From Methylopila sp. M107 (GTDB taxonomy: Bacteria; Pseudomonadota; Alphaproteobacteria; Rhizobiales; Methylopilaceae): a DNA stretch of 64,000 nt. The stretch covers positions 4,018,122-4,082,121 of the forward strand of contig NZ_ARWB01000001.1 of NCBI RefSeq assembly GCF_000384475.1, given 5' to 3'. A model generated the notes under the pieces. The model searched no databases. It was not told where the DNA came from and saw only the letters and a list, made by a program, of their open reading frames with translations. Made by a program: the position numbers and the translations under genes. This document shows, piece after piece, positions 25,790 through 33,673 of the stretch (position 1 is the stretch's first letter; every line of letters begins with the position of its first letter).

Positions 25790-26665
25790 TCAGGCGCCTT
25801 CCTTCAGCTTCGTGTTGCACTGCGAGTAGTACCCGCCGCCCTTCTCGATCCAGTTGGGCTGGTCGACATTGGCGGCCTTGTTCGCCCGGTACTGGTCGAG
25901 GCAGGTGTGCATGCGCGCCCTGCCGGCGCTCTCGTCGGCGTATTTGGGCGAGACGTCGCTCGGGAACGCCGCCTTGCCCGCGACGACGGGCTTCTTCGGC
26001 GTCTCCGCGGTCGTGCTCGCCGGCGGGGTCTTCTGCCCGGCGGTCGGCTTGGCCGCAGGCTCGACGGCCTTCTCGGCCGCTGCGGCCTCCGCCTCGGAGG
26101 CGTCGTCGTCAAAACACTCGGCCTTCCGGAACTCGTTCCACTTCTGGCCGTTCAGCGTGTTGGCGGCTTTCGCGGCCTGATATTTGGCGCCGCACTCCTT
26201 CATGGTCAGGCCGCCGCCGGACGAGGGCGCGGCGGTCGTGGCCGCCGTCGGCTTCGGGGCGGGCGTCGGCGCCGCGGGCGCCGCGACGTCGTCGCCAGCG
26301 GCGCATTCCGCCTTGCGGAACTCGTTCCAGGACTTGCCCTTCAGCGTGTTCGCGTCCTTCGCGGCCTGATATTTGGCGCCGCATTCCTTCATCGTCAGGC
26401 CGCCGGCCGACGGCTCGGCGGCGGTCGCCGCCGTCGGTTTCGGCTTCGCGGCGGGCGCAGGCGCAGCCGGCGCGGCGGCGTCATCGTCGGCCGCGCATTC
26501 CGCCTTGCGGAAGTCGTTCCACGACTGCCCCTTCAGCGCGTTCGCCTCCTTGGCGGCCTGATACTTCGCGCCGCATTCCTTCATGGAGAGCGCCTGGGCG
26601 GGCGCCGGCATGGCGAAGGCGGCCGCGATCGCGGCCGCCGAACACAAGCTCAGCATTCGAACCAT
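25790..26665 (-). CDS. secreted PsiF-repeat protein
   Basis: A 291-residue secreted protein; signal peptide ends PAQALS (about residue 26). It has three near-identical PsiF-type repeats of about 31 residues, each beginning MKECGAKYQAAK and ending KWNEFRKAEC or SWNDFRKAEC. They are separated by Ala/Pro/Thr/Lys-rich linkers. A fourth degenerate unit (HTCLDQYRANKAANVDQPNW...YYSQC) forms the C-terminus. Each repeat keeps two cysteines that probably pair. The family is named after a phosphate-starvation-inducible E. coli protein; its biochemical role is unknown. The multi-repeat form with linkers is longer than E. coli PsiF (two repeats). Confidence 0.85.
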   Translation of the reverse strand: MVRMLSLCSAAAIAAAFAMPAPAQALSMKECGAKYQAAKEANALKGQSWNDFRKAECAADDDAAAPAAPAPAAKPKPTAATAAEPSAGGLTMKECGAKYQAAKDANTLKGKSWNEFRKAECAAGDDVAAPAAPTPAPKPTAATTAAPSSGGGLTMKECGAKYQAAKAANTLNGQKWNEFRKAECFDDDASEAEAAAAEKAVEPAAKPTAGQKTPPASTTAETPKKPVVAGKAAFPSDVSPKYADESAGRARMHTCLDQYRANKAANVDQPNWIEKGGGYYSQCNTKLKEGA

Positions 26666-26787
26666 GAGATCGTTCCTTCAAGCGGCGGCCAGACGGCCGC
26701 TCGGTCGCCCCGGCGACACCAAACGCCGCCTCGGTCGATATAGGGCACGCGCGGCCGGCGACCGCCCTGCGGGCGCCCGACCAAAGA

Positions 26788-27135
26788 TCAGGCCGCGGGC
26801 TTCTCGGGCGGCGGGGTCCTGAGCTCGCCGTCGGGGCTCGCCTCGTCGACCGCGCCGGGCAGCCGGCCGGCGAGAATCTCGAGCGCCTGGTCGATCGGCA
26901 CGCCGAGCTTGGTCGCGACGGCGCGCACCTGCTCGTTGCTGAGCGCTGTGCGGAGATCCTCCACGGTGATCGGCTCGTTCGGCCCCTTGCCGAGCCAGGA
27001 CCTCGCCTGCTGGCCCAATCCGGAATTCTGCAGCTGGTCGAGAACCGCCTGCAGCCCGCCGGGGATCAACCGTTCGAGAAAGCCCGACGCCGACTCGCCG
27101 CCGAGGCTGCCCTTGACCTGGTCCAACCAACTCAT
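26788..27135 (-). CDS. YidB family (DUF937-type) protein
   Basis: A 115-residue small soluble protein. The N-terminus SWLDQVKGSLGG, the Gly-rich region GLQAVLDQLQNSGLGQQARSWLGKGPNEPI and the helical LGVPIDQALEILAGRLPGAVDEASPDG segment are the YidB/DUF937 hallmarks. Function is unproven. It is in the leftward run lanM - phosphoesterase - yidB - psiF-repeat gene, but gaps of over 100 bp make a single operon uncertain. Confidence 0.82.
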   Translation of the reverse strand: MSWLDQVKGSLGGESASGFLERLIPGGLQAVLDQLQNSGLGQQARSWLGKGPNEPITVEDLRTALSNEQVRAVATKLGVPIDQALEILAGRLPGAVDEASPDGELRTPPPEKPAA

Positions 27136-27283
27136 GCGCCGTCTCCTTCGTTGCGGCGGCCTAAGCGCCGTCCGCGTCCCGCGAGCGATCTCCCCGCCGG
27201 CGTCCGCTGGAGAATCCTAGCGCAGCCGCGGCCCCGGCACAGAGGCGCGCGCATTCTCTCGTGATCGGACGACGACGGACGGG

Positions 27284-28030
27284 TCAGCGCGCCGCCTGCA
27301 CCAGCCGCATCCGGTCCCCGACGATCACGAGGCCGGACAGCAATCCGGTACGAAACGCGCCGGTGTCGAGGTTGATGCGGTGCGGGTGGTTTAAATCGAC
27401 CGGCGCGGTAGGCGTATGGCCGTGCAGCACCGCGACGCCTTCAGGGTAGGGGCCGGGGCTTTCGAGCCAGGGCCGGCGCGTCCACATCAGCGTGTGGTCG
27501 CTCTGGCGATCGAGCGGGATTTGCGGATCGATGCCAGCGTGGACGAACAGCAGGTCTCCGAGGCGATAAGACCGCGGCAGCGCCGTCATCCATTCGAGCA
27601 GGTCCGGGCCGAGTTCGTCGGCGAGGCGCTCCGGCCAAGATGGATCGTCCGGCCGCAGCCCCGCAGAGCCCAGCGTCTCGACGCCGCCGAAGGACAGCCA
27701 GGCGCGCTTCTCGGCAGGGTCCCCGGTCAGCATCGCGCGCAGCATGCGATCCTCGTGGTTGCCCATCAGCGTGACGCATGCCGCGCCGGCGACGCCGGCC
27801 TTCGCCCGCTTCAGCGCGGCGAGGCTCGCCGGGCCGCGATCGACCAGATCGCCGAGCTGGACGAAGTGCGCCTCGCTCGCGCCGGCGAGGCCTTCGGCCA
27901 GCGCCTCCTGCAGCGCCGCGAACAGGTCGTCATGGCCATGCACGTCGCCGAGCGCCACGACGGCTTGGCCTTCGGGCAAAGCGCGGATGGCGGGACGCCA
28001 GTCGCCGCGAAGGATCGTGATCGTGCTCAT
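27284..28030 (-). CDS. metallophosphoesterase, PrpA/calcineurin-like
   Basis: A 248-residue phosphoesterase of the serine/threonine phosphatase 1 or Ap4A hydrolase-like group. Metal-binding motifs are in order: ALGDVHGHDDLF (GDxHG), QLGDLVDRGP (GDxVDRG), TLMGNHEDRML (GNHE), FVHAGIDP and LHGHTP (GH). These coordinate two divalent metals at the active site. ATG 28030 gives MSTITILRGDWRPAI and a normal length; an upstream in-frame ATG at 28060 adds an Arg-rich run. It follows lanmodulin after a strong terminator, so is probably transcribed separately. Confidence 0.88.
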   Translation of the reverse strand: MSTITILRGDWRPAIRALPEGQAVVALGDVHGHDDLFAALQEALAEGLAGASEAHFVQLGDLVDRGPASLAALKRAKAGVAGAACVTLMGNHEDRMLRAMLTGDPAEKRAWLSFGGVETLGSAGLRPDDPSWPERLADELGPDLLEWMTALPRSYRLGDLLFVHAGIDPQIPLDRQSDHTLMWTRRPWLESPGPYPEGVAVLHGHTPTAPVDLNHPHRINLDTGAFRTGLLSGLVIVGDRMRLVQAAR

Positions 28031-28071
28031 GGGCGGCTTCCTACGGGCGCGGGGCCGCATGAGCCAGCAAG

Positions 28072-28102
28072 AAAAAAGGCCCGCGCCATGACGGCGCGGG
28101 CC
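28072..28102 (-). terminator. rho-independent terminator of the lanmodulin gene
   Basis: On the minus strand: perfect 10 bp stem GGCCCGCGCC / GGCGCGGGCC, loop of 5, followed by six T. It begins 26 bp after the lanM stop, so lanM is probably a monocistronic, highly expressed transcript. Confidence 0.92.
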
Positions 28103-28127
28103 TCGTCGATCGCAACGACGCGGTCGA

Positions 28128-28538
28128 TTACTTGACGATCATCAGCAGGACCTGCTGGCCGGCCGGCGTGTCGAGCTCGGCGGCGTCGAGCGAGCCGTCC
28201 TTGTCGGGGTTCGCCTTGTTGAAGCGCTTGCGCAGGATCGACAGCCACTCGTCCATCTCAAGCGTCTTGTCGCCGTCCTTGTTGGCCTGCTTCCAGTCCT
28301 TGGCGGTCAGGCGGCCTTCGGTCTCGTTGCTCTCGAGCGTGGTGTCGCCGTCCGGGTTGATCTCGGCGAACAGCTTGGCGCCGAGGTGGATGACTTCGGC
28401 GAGCTCCAGCGTCTGGTCGGCGTCCTTGTTGTACTTCTTGATCACTTCGGCGCCCGACAGCTTGGTCTGGGCGACGGCGGGGACGGCGGCGAGCGCCAGG
28501 GCGGCGACGGCGGCTCCGGCCGCGATACGGAAGTTCAT
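28128..28538 (-). CDS. lanM: lanmodulin, lanthanide-binding EF-hand protein
   Basis: A 136-residue precursor. Signal peptide residues 1-23 (ends PAVA); the mature protein is periplasmic. Four EF-hand loops: 37-48 (NKDADQTLELAE), 61-72 (NPDGDTTLESNE), 86-97 (NKDGDKTLEMDE) and 110-121 (NPDKDGSLDAAE). They are separated by only 12-13 residues, and all carry an acidic residue at loop position 9: both hallmarks of lanmodulin, as opposed to calmodulin-like proteins. Pro at position 2 is kept in loops 2 and 4 only. The C-terminus ANPDKDGSLDAAELDTPAGQ aligns with the Methylorubrum protein. Asp96 and Arg103 are spaced as in the dimer contact I recall for Hansschlegelia lanmodulin. GGAG precedes ATG 28538. 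The role is picomolar binding and trafficking of rare-earth ions for quinoprotein dehydrogenases (family knowledge). Confidence 0.92.
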   Translation of the reverse strand: MNFRIAAGAAVAALALAAVPAVAQTKLSGAEVIKKYNKDADQTLELAEVIHLGAKLFAEINPDGDTTLESNETEGRLTAKDWKQANKDGDKTLEMDEWLSILRKRFNKANPDKDGSLDAAELDTPAGQQVLLMIVK

Positions 28539-28840
28539 CACACGATCTCCTTCGATAATAATAAGAACAGCCGCGTGGTGGTGCAGTCTAAACTGTTCGC
28601 GCGGGGTTCGATTCAACCAAGCCGAGGCTTACGCCAGTCACATCTAATAAGAAACAAATAAATGACCCTGACGCTTACTCTTGTGTGCGGTGCGTCAAAG
28701 CGTCCTTTCGGACAGCGAGCGGCGGCATCCCGGGCGGTGCTCCGCCGAGAACTGGAGGCCAGCGCTCGATCGTCAAGTTCGGGGCGGCTGGCGACGGGCG
28801 ACGCGCCCGCCCGGTTCGGGCGGGGCGCGCGACCTCGGTC
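28539..28840. other. lanmodulin promoter region and phaZ 3' flank
   Basis: About 300 bp between the phaZ stop and the lanM start (both leftward). The part nearest lanM (28539-28680) is AT-richer and must hold its promoter; I recognise no operator. A GC hairpin (CGCCCGCCCGGTTCGGGCGGGGCG, near 28804-28828) sits just past phaZ and may terminate it, though it has no T-run. Confidence 0.45.
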
Positions 28841-30571
28841 TTACGCGGGCTCGCGCGTCGTGGGCGACTTGCTCCGTGCGGGCGTTTTCGCCGAGGGCTT
28901 GCCCGACTTGGCGGCGGCGGGCGCATCGGCCGCCGTCGGCTTGGCGTCGACAGGCTTTTCGTCCGCGGGCTTGGCCTCGCCAGCTTTCTCGTCGCCGGAC
29001 TTGGCGTCGCTGGATTTCGCGTCGAGATCCGTCGCGGGCGCCGCGGCGGGGTCGACGTCGGGCGCGGGCTCTGGGACCGCGGCGGGCTTCGCCTTGGCGG
29101 CGGCCTTCGGTTCCGAGGACGCCTCGGTCGGCGTCGCCGCTGCGGCGTCGTCGCCCGACACGAGCGGGGCGATCGGCTCGACCGCGTCGCCCGAGGCGAC
29201 GCCTTCGCTCTCGGCCGGGCGGCTCGCGGGGGCGGGCGTGGTCTTCGCGGCCGCGCGCGGCTCGTTCGACATGATGAAGTCGTGGATGCGCGGCGCGATC
29301 TGCGAGCGGTAGCGCGAGCCGTTGAACACGCCGTAATGGCCGACGCGCTCCTGCAGGTAGTGGACCTTCTTCTCCGCCGGCAGGTTCGAGCACAGCGTGT
29401 GGGCCGCGGCCGTCTGGCCGACGCCCGAAATGTCGTCCTTCTCGCCCTCGACGGTCATCAGCGCGCAACGGGTGATCTTGGAGCAGTCGACCGGCTTGCC
29501 CCGATGGGTCATCTCGCCCTTCGGCAGCGCGTGCCTGACGAACACCGTCTCGACGGTCTGCAGGTAGAACTCGGCCGTCAGGTCCATGACCGCGAGATAT
29601 TCGTCGTAGAACTCGCGGTGCTTTTCGGCGCTGTCGCCGTCGCCGTCGACCAGCTGGTTGAAGAAGTCGTAATGCGCCGAGAGGTGGCGATCGAGATTCA
29701 TGCTCACGAAGCCGGTGAGCTGCAGGAAGCCCGGATAGACCTGTCGCATGACGCCCGGATGCGGCCAGGGCACGACCGTGATGACGTTGCGCTGGAACCA
29801 GGCCGTGCCGTGCTCGATCGCGACCTCGTTCACGGCCGTCGGATTGGCGCGGGTGTCGATCGGTCCGCCCATGAGCGTCATGGAGCGCGGGATGTAGGGG
29901 TCGTCCTCCGCCTCCATCCGCGCGACCGCGGCCAGCACCGGCACCGCCGGCTGGCACACCGCCATCACGTGGACCTCGCCCTTCAGGAACCGGAAGATCG
30001 AGATCAGATAGTCGATGTAGTCGTCGAGATCGAAGGCGCCTTCGGTCAGCGGCACCAGCCGTGCGTCGGTCCAGTCGGTGACGTAGACGTCGTGGTCCGG
30101 CAGCATCGCCTCGACGGTGCCGCGCAGCAGCGTCGCATAGTGGCCGGACATCGGCGCGACGATCAGCAGCTTCGGCTGCTTGCGGGCGCGCTCGCCCGCG
30201 CCGCGCTCGAAATGAATGAGGTCGCAGAACGGACGGCTCCAGACCACCTTTTCGGAAACCGGAACGCGCTCGCCGCGCACCGAGGTGGTGGCGATGCCGA
30301 ATTCCGGCTTGCCGTAGCGGCGGGTCGCGCGCTCGAACACCTCGCACATCGCGCCGATCTTGCGGCCCCATTCGGTGTGGGACGCAGGATTGACCGGGTT
30401 CTTGAAATAGAGCCGGCCGGCGTCCGCGAAGGCGCGGGCGGGTCCGAGCGAGGCCTGGGTGGCCTCGAACATCCAGTAGAGCGGCATGGAGGTCGCGGAG
30501 CCGCCCCATTCCGTCTGGACCGGCGTGCCGCCGAATTCTCCGATGCCGCTCCGCTTCTTGTCGCGCGTCAT
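28841..30571 (-). CDS. phaZ: intracellular polyhydroxybutyrate depolymerase with long disordered tail
   Basis: A 576-residue enzyme that degrades intracellular PHB granules. The catalytic core (about 30-435) includes LYWMFEATQASLGPARAFADAGRLYF, the Cys nucleophile in AVCQPAVPVL (Cys206), NPTAVNEVA and C-terminal VGHYGVFNGSRYR with the catalytic His. After about residue 440 comes an unusual tail of some 135 residues, almost entirely Ala/Lys/Pro/Glu/Asp with repeated DAK, DEK and AKP units. It resembles Ala/Lys/Pro-rich tails of granule-associated or DNA-binding proteins. ATG 30571 is preceded by GAGG; a start at 30487 (MPLYWMFE) is possible. Confidence 0.9.
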   Translation of the reverse strand: MTRDKKRSGIGEFGGTPVQTEWGGSATSMPLYWMFEATQASLGPARAFADAGRLYFKNPVNPASHTEWGRKIGAMCEVFERATRRYGKPEFGIATTSVRGERVPVSEKVVWSRPFCDLIHFERGAGERARKQPKLLIVAPMSGHYATLLRGTVEAMLPDHDVYVTDWTDARLVPLTEGAFDLDDYIDYLISIFRFLKGEVHVMAVCQPAVPVLAAVARMEAEDDPYIPRSMTLMGGPIDTRANPTAVNEVAIEHGTAWFQRNVITVVPWPHPGVMRQVYPGFLQLTGFVSMNLDRHLSAHYDFFNQLVDGDGDSAEKHREFYDEYLAVMDLTAEFYLQTVETVFVRHALPKGEMTHRGKPVDCSKITRCALMTVEGEKDDISGVGQTAAAHTLCSNLPAEKKVHYLQERVGHYGVFNGSRYRSQIAPRIHDFIMSNEPRAAAKTTPAPASRPAESEGVASGDAVEPIAPLVSGDDAAAATPTEASSEPKAAAKAKPAAVPEPAPDVDPAAAPATDLDAKSSDAKSGDEKAGEAKPADEKPVDAKPTAADAPAAAKSGKPSAKTPARSKSPTTREPA

Positions 30572-30724
30572 ACGCTGCGCCTCAGTGTTTTGTTGCGTTG
30601 CAGAAATCGCCGCGACGTTCGACCGGAAGGCGGCGCCGCGTCAATGGGTCCTTGGTCGCGCGCGCCGAAGGTCGGGGCTGGCGTCCCACTGCGCAACGCG
30701 CGGCAGGTCCTATAAGCTCCGCCC

Positions 30725-32053
30725 ATGGCACTCGATCTCACCAAGGCGTCCGATCAGCTCCGGGCGCGCCGCGACCTCAGGCTCGACACGCTGATCAAGC
30801 TGCGCTGGCTCGCCGTGGCGGGACAGGCGGTCGCCCTGATCGGCGTCCGCGTCGTCCTCGGCTTCCCGCTTCCGCTCGTTCAGGCGCTCCTCGTCATCGC
30901 GCTGTCGGCGGCGCTGAACGTCGCGCTGCGCTTCATGTATCCCGTCAGCCATCGCATGTCGGGCGCGGCCGCGGGCTCGCTTCTCGCCTATGACGTGCTG
31001 CAACTCGCGGCCCTGCTGTTCCTGACGGGCGGGCTCGAAAACCCGTTCGCGGTCCTGTTCCTCGCGCCCGTGATGATTTCGGCGACGGCTCTGCCGCCGA
31101 AGATCACCCTGCTGCTCGGCGCGCTGGTCGCGGCCTGCGCGAGCGGCCTCGCGCTCTATCGTTATCCGCTGCCATGGCCGACGGGCGGCGCCTTCGAACT
31201 TCCGCTGCTTTATGTCGGCGGCATCTGGTGCGCGCTGATGCTCGCGCTCGGCTTCATCGGCGTCTACGCCTGGCGGGTTTCGGAGGAAGGCCGCGAGATC
31301 GCCCAGGCGCTCGCCGCGACGGAACTCGTACTTGCGCGCGAGCAGCATCTGTCGGCGCTGGACGGGCTGGCCGCCGCCGCCGCCCACGAACTCGGCACGC
31401 CGCTTGCGACGATCGCGCTCGTCTCCAAGGAGCTCGAGCGCGCGCTGGTCCCGGGACCCCATGACGAGGACATGGTGCTGTTGCGCGAGCAGGTGGCGCG
31501 CTGCCGCGACATCCTGAAGAAGCTGACCTCGCTCGACGAGCAGGGCGCGCCGTTCGACAGCATGGCGGTCAGCCATCTGGTCGAGGAGATCGCCGAGCCG
31601 CATCGCAATTTCGGCGTCGAGATCGACGTGAAGGGCGCCGGCGCCGGCGCCGAGCCGCGCTGCCTGCGCAATGCGAGCGTGCTCTACGGCCTCGGCAACA
31701 TCGTCGAGAACGCGGTGGATTTCGCAGCCTCCCGCGTCGAGGTCGAGGCGCATTGGGACGCCGACCGGATCGAGATCGAGATTCGCGACGACGGGCCGGG
31801 ATTTTCGCCCGACATCATGTGGCGGCTCGGCGAACCCTACGTCTCGAGCCGCACCCCCGGCCGCGAGCAGGTCAGCGAAGGCGGCGGGCTCGGCCTCGGT
31901 TTCTTCATCGCCAAGACGCTGCTCGAGCGGTCGGGCGCGCGGGTGGCGCTCGCCAACCGCCTGTCGCCCGAGACCGGCGCCCGCGTCCGCATCGTTTGGG
32001 CGAGGGCGCGGTTCGACGCACCGGCGCAAACGGCCGAAGGCGGAGCCGCCTGA
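30725..32053 (+). CDS. regB: RegB/ActS/PrrB-type redox-sensing histidine kinase
   Basis: A 442-residue membrane sensor kinase with six TM helices (about 25-185). The ubiquinone-binding heptad GGLENPF is at 102-108. The H-box [10 protein letters not shown] has phospho-His at 221. The redox-box cysteine is in QVARCRDIL (Cys260). The ATPase domain is seen in IVENAVDFA (N-box), [11 protein letters not shown] and [12 protein letters not shown]. Spacing agrees closely with Rhodobacter RegB, which controls energy-generating genes in response to quinone redox state. The cognate regulator regA normally adjoins; here rpsT follows instead, so the kinase is orphaned in position. It is divergent from phaZ. 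Confidence 0.92.
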   Translation: MALDLTKASDQLRARRDLRLDTLIKLRWLAVAGQAVALIGVRVVLGFPLPLVQALLVIALSAALNVALRFMYPVSHRMSGAAAGSLLAYDVLQLAALLFLTGGLENPFAVLFLAPVMISATALPPKITLLLGALVAACASGLALYRYPLPWPTGGAFELPLLYVGGIWCALMLALGFIGVYAWRVSEEGREIAQALAATELVLAREQHLSALDGLAAAAAHELGTPLATIALVSKELERALVPGPHDEDMVLLREQVARCRDILKKLTSLDEQGAPFDSMAVSHLVEEIAEPHRNFGVEIDVKGAGAGAEPRCLRNASVLYGLGNIVENAVDFAASRVEVEAHWDADRIEIEIRDDGPGFSPDIMWRLGEPYVSSRTPGREQVSEGGGLGLGFFIAKTLLERSGARVALANRLSPETGARVRIVWARARFDAPAQTAEGGAA

Positions 32054-32220
32054 CCAGCCGCTGCGAAACCATTGACGCTGGGCCGCGCTGTTGTTACGAG
32101 ACGCGCAATCCGCGGCGGGCTCGATGTCCGCCGCTTTCCGTTTCGCGCGCGCCCGACTTCCATCGGCCGGGCCCGTCGGCCTCAAGCGCCGGCGCAGGAC
32201 ATTTGAGGACTGACACCGTC

Positions 32221-32487
32221 ATGGCCAATACGCCGTCGGCCAAGAAGGCCGCTCGCAAGATCATCCGCCGCACCGAGGTCAACGGCGCCCGCCGCAGCCG
32301 GGTCCGCACCTTCCTCCGCAAGGTCGAGGAAGCGCTCGCCTCCGGCAAGGCCGACGACGCCAAGACCGCGCTGCTCGCGGCCGAGCCCGAGATCATGCGC
32401 GCCTCCCAGAAGGGCGTGCTGCACAAGAACACGGCCTCCCGCAAGGTTTCGCGCCTCGCCGCCCGCGTGAAGGCCCTGAGCGCCTGA
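32221..32487 (+). CDS. rpsT: 30S ribosomal protein S20
   Basis: An 88-residue three-helix primary 16S rRNA-binding protein: [37 protein letters not shown] and [22 protein letters not shown] are standard S20 segments. It lies upstream of dnaA, as in many alphaproteobacteria, and is followed by its own terminator. Confidence 0.97.
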   Translation: MANTPSAKKAARKIIRRTEVNGARRSRVRTFLRKVEEALASGKADDAKTALLAAEPEIMRASQKGVLHKNTASRKVSRLAARVKALSA

Positions 32488-32511
32488 TTTCAACAGTTCT
32501 ATGACGTGTGA

Positions 32512-32536
32512 AAGCCCGGCCAAGCGCCGGGCTTTT
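32512..32536 (+). terminator. rho-independent terminator of rpsT
   Basis: A 9 bp stem AAGCCCGGC / GCCGGGCTT with loop CAAGC and a short T-run, 25 bp after the stop codon. Confidence 0.9.
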
Positions 32537-32539
32537 GCG

Positions 32540-33170
32540 TTTGTGACGCGGCCGCGACAGCGCGATTCATGTTATCGCTTACGCAGAATCCCGCTTGACT
32601 CGGAAAAGCTGCGGTCTGGCAACCCATGCGAGTCCCACGCGAGTCTGGGCGCCTGGAGCGCTCACAAAAAATCAATGCAGCGCAAGGGGTTACGGGCAGG
32701 TCTGCTGGGCGGACCCAGAATCTGGCTGTCACCGCAGCGTCACGACCTTCGCGGTGGACGAGTCCCGAAAAAGAATCATGTGGGCTGGGTGTCGATCGAT
32801 CAGCAATGGATTTTGCTGGCTATAGAGGGCGTTCGCCCGATGCGGGGGGCAGGCCTGGATACCGGCGGCGGAGCCCGCAAGTGATTCGCGGCCGGGGAGC
32901 CATTGCATGCCTGGAATGGACCGGTGTATCTTCCAGTGCATGGACGGATTTGAACTAAATCTTAAGCAACGAGCGTTCTCGACTATCTGTCCAGAAATAT
33001 AAACAAGATAACATCTTTGATCTGAAAGTTCCTTGGGCGAGGATCTTTCAGTCAAGGACGCGATTGACGAGCGGGACGCCGCTGAATGCTCCTCGGTCTC
33101 GAGGGCTGGCGGATTTCATGAGAGTTTATCTGGTGGGGCGCCGAGCCATTGGTTCGGCGAAGGCGGACTG
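32540..33170. other. rpsT-dnaA intergenic region, candidate origin or dnaA control region
   Basis: About 630 bp with no supported gene. GC drops markedly between about 32940 and 33030 (TTTGAACTAAATCTTAAGC, AGAAATATAAACAAGATAAC). This position, between rpsT and the dnaA transcription unit, can hold an origin or the dnaA promoter in alphaproteobacteria. I looked for DnaA boxes (TTATCCACA and close variants) and found no convincing cluster; only poor matches such as TTATCGCTT and TTATCTGGT occur. Confidence 0.4.
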
Positions 33171-33614
33171 ATGTCTTCATCGAACAGACCATATGCCGGC
33201 GACGTGACGCCCGAGGACGCCTGGGCGGCTCTCGGCGCCGACGGCGCCTCCGCGTTGGTCGACGTGCGCACCGTCGCCGAATGGTCGTTTGTCGGCGTCG
33301 CGGACCTCGGCTCGCTCGGCAAGAGCCCGCTGTTCCAGGAATGGCAGAGCTATCCGACCATGCAGGTCGACGGCGGTTTCGCGGACCGCGTGGCGGAAGC
33401 GCTCGCGGCGGGCGGCGTGACGCCCGAGACGCCGGTGTTCTTCCTGTGCCGCAGCGGCGCCCGCAGCCAGGCGGCGGCGGCGGCGCTGACGGGCCGCGGC
33501 TTCTCGCAGTGCTTCAACATTCTGGGCGGCTTCGAGGGACCCCTCGACGGCGCGCGGCATCGGGGCGGAACGTCCGGCTGGAAAGCCGACGGCCTGCCCT
33601 GGATGCAGTCATGA
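33171..33614 (+). CDS. rhodanese-like sulfurtransferase domain protein
   Basis: A 147-residue single-domain rhodanese. The substrate-loading cysteine is in [14 protein letters not shown] (active-site loop CRSGARS). Other conserved elements are [19 protein letters not shown] near the N-terminus and [12 protein letters not shown] towards the end. Rhodaneses transfer sulfane sulfur to thiols, tRNA-modifying or cofactor proteins. The stop overlaps an in-frame ATG of dnaA (ATGA at 33611-33614), so it is the likely first cistron of the dnaA operon, an unusual companion for the initiator gene. Confidence 0.9.
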   Translation: MSSSNRPYAGDVTPEDAWAALGADGASALVDVRTVAEWSFVGVADLGSLGKSPLFQEWQSYPTMQVDGGFADRVAEALAAGGVTPETPVFFLCRSGARSQAAAAALTGRGFSQCFNILGGFEGPLDGARHRGGTSGWKADGLPWMQS

Positions 33615-33673
33615 ACCCGGCGGCCATCGCCAAAACTCATCTGCCGGAACCGCCGGTCGTTCGGAGAGCATCG

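Noticed and set aside
28601..28630. T-arm-like GGTTCGATTC suggesting a tRNA
   Set aside because: The flanking bases do not form the five-pair T stem, and no acceptor or anticodon stem could be drawn. No tRNA or rRNA gene was recognised anywhere in the window.
32540..33170. Chromosomal origin called from DnaA boxes in the rpsT-dnaA gap
   Set aside because: Only poor matches to TTATCCACA were found (TTATCGCTT, TTATCTGGT), with no cluster. Location alone is not enough, so it is listed as a candidate region only.
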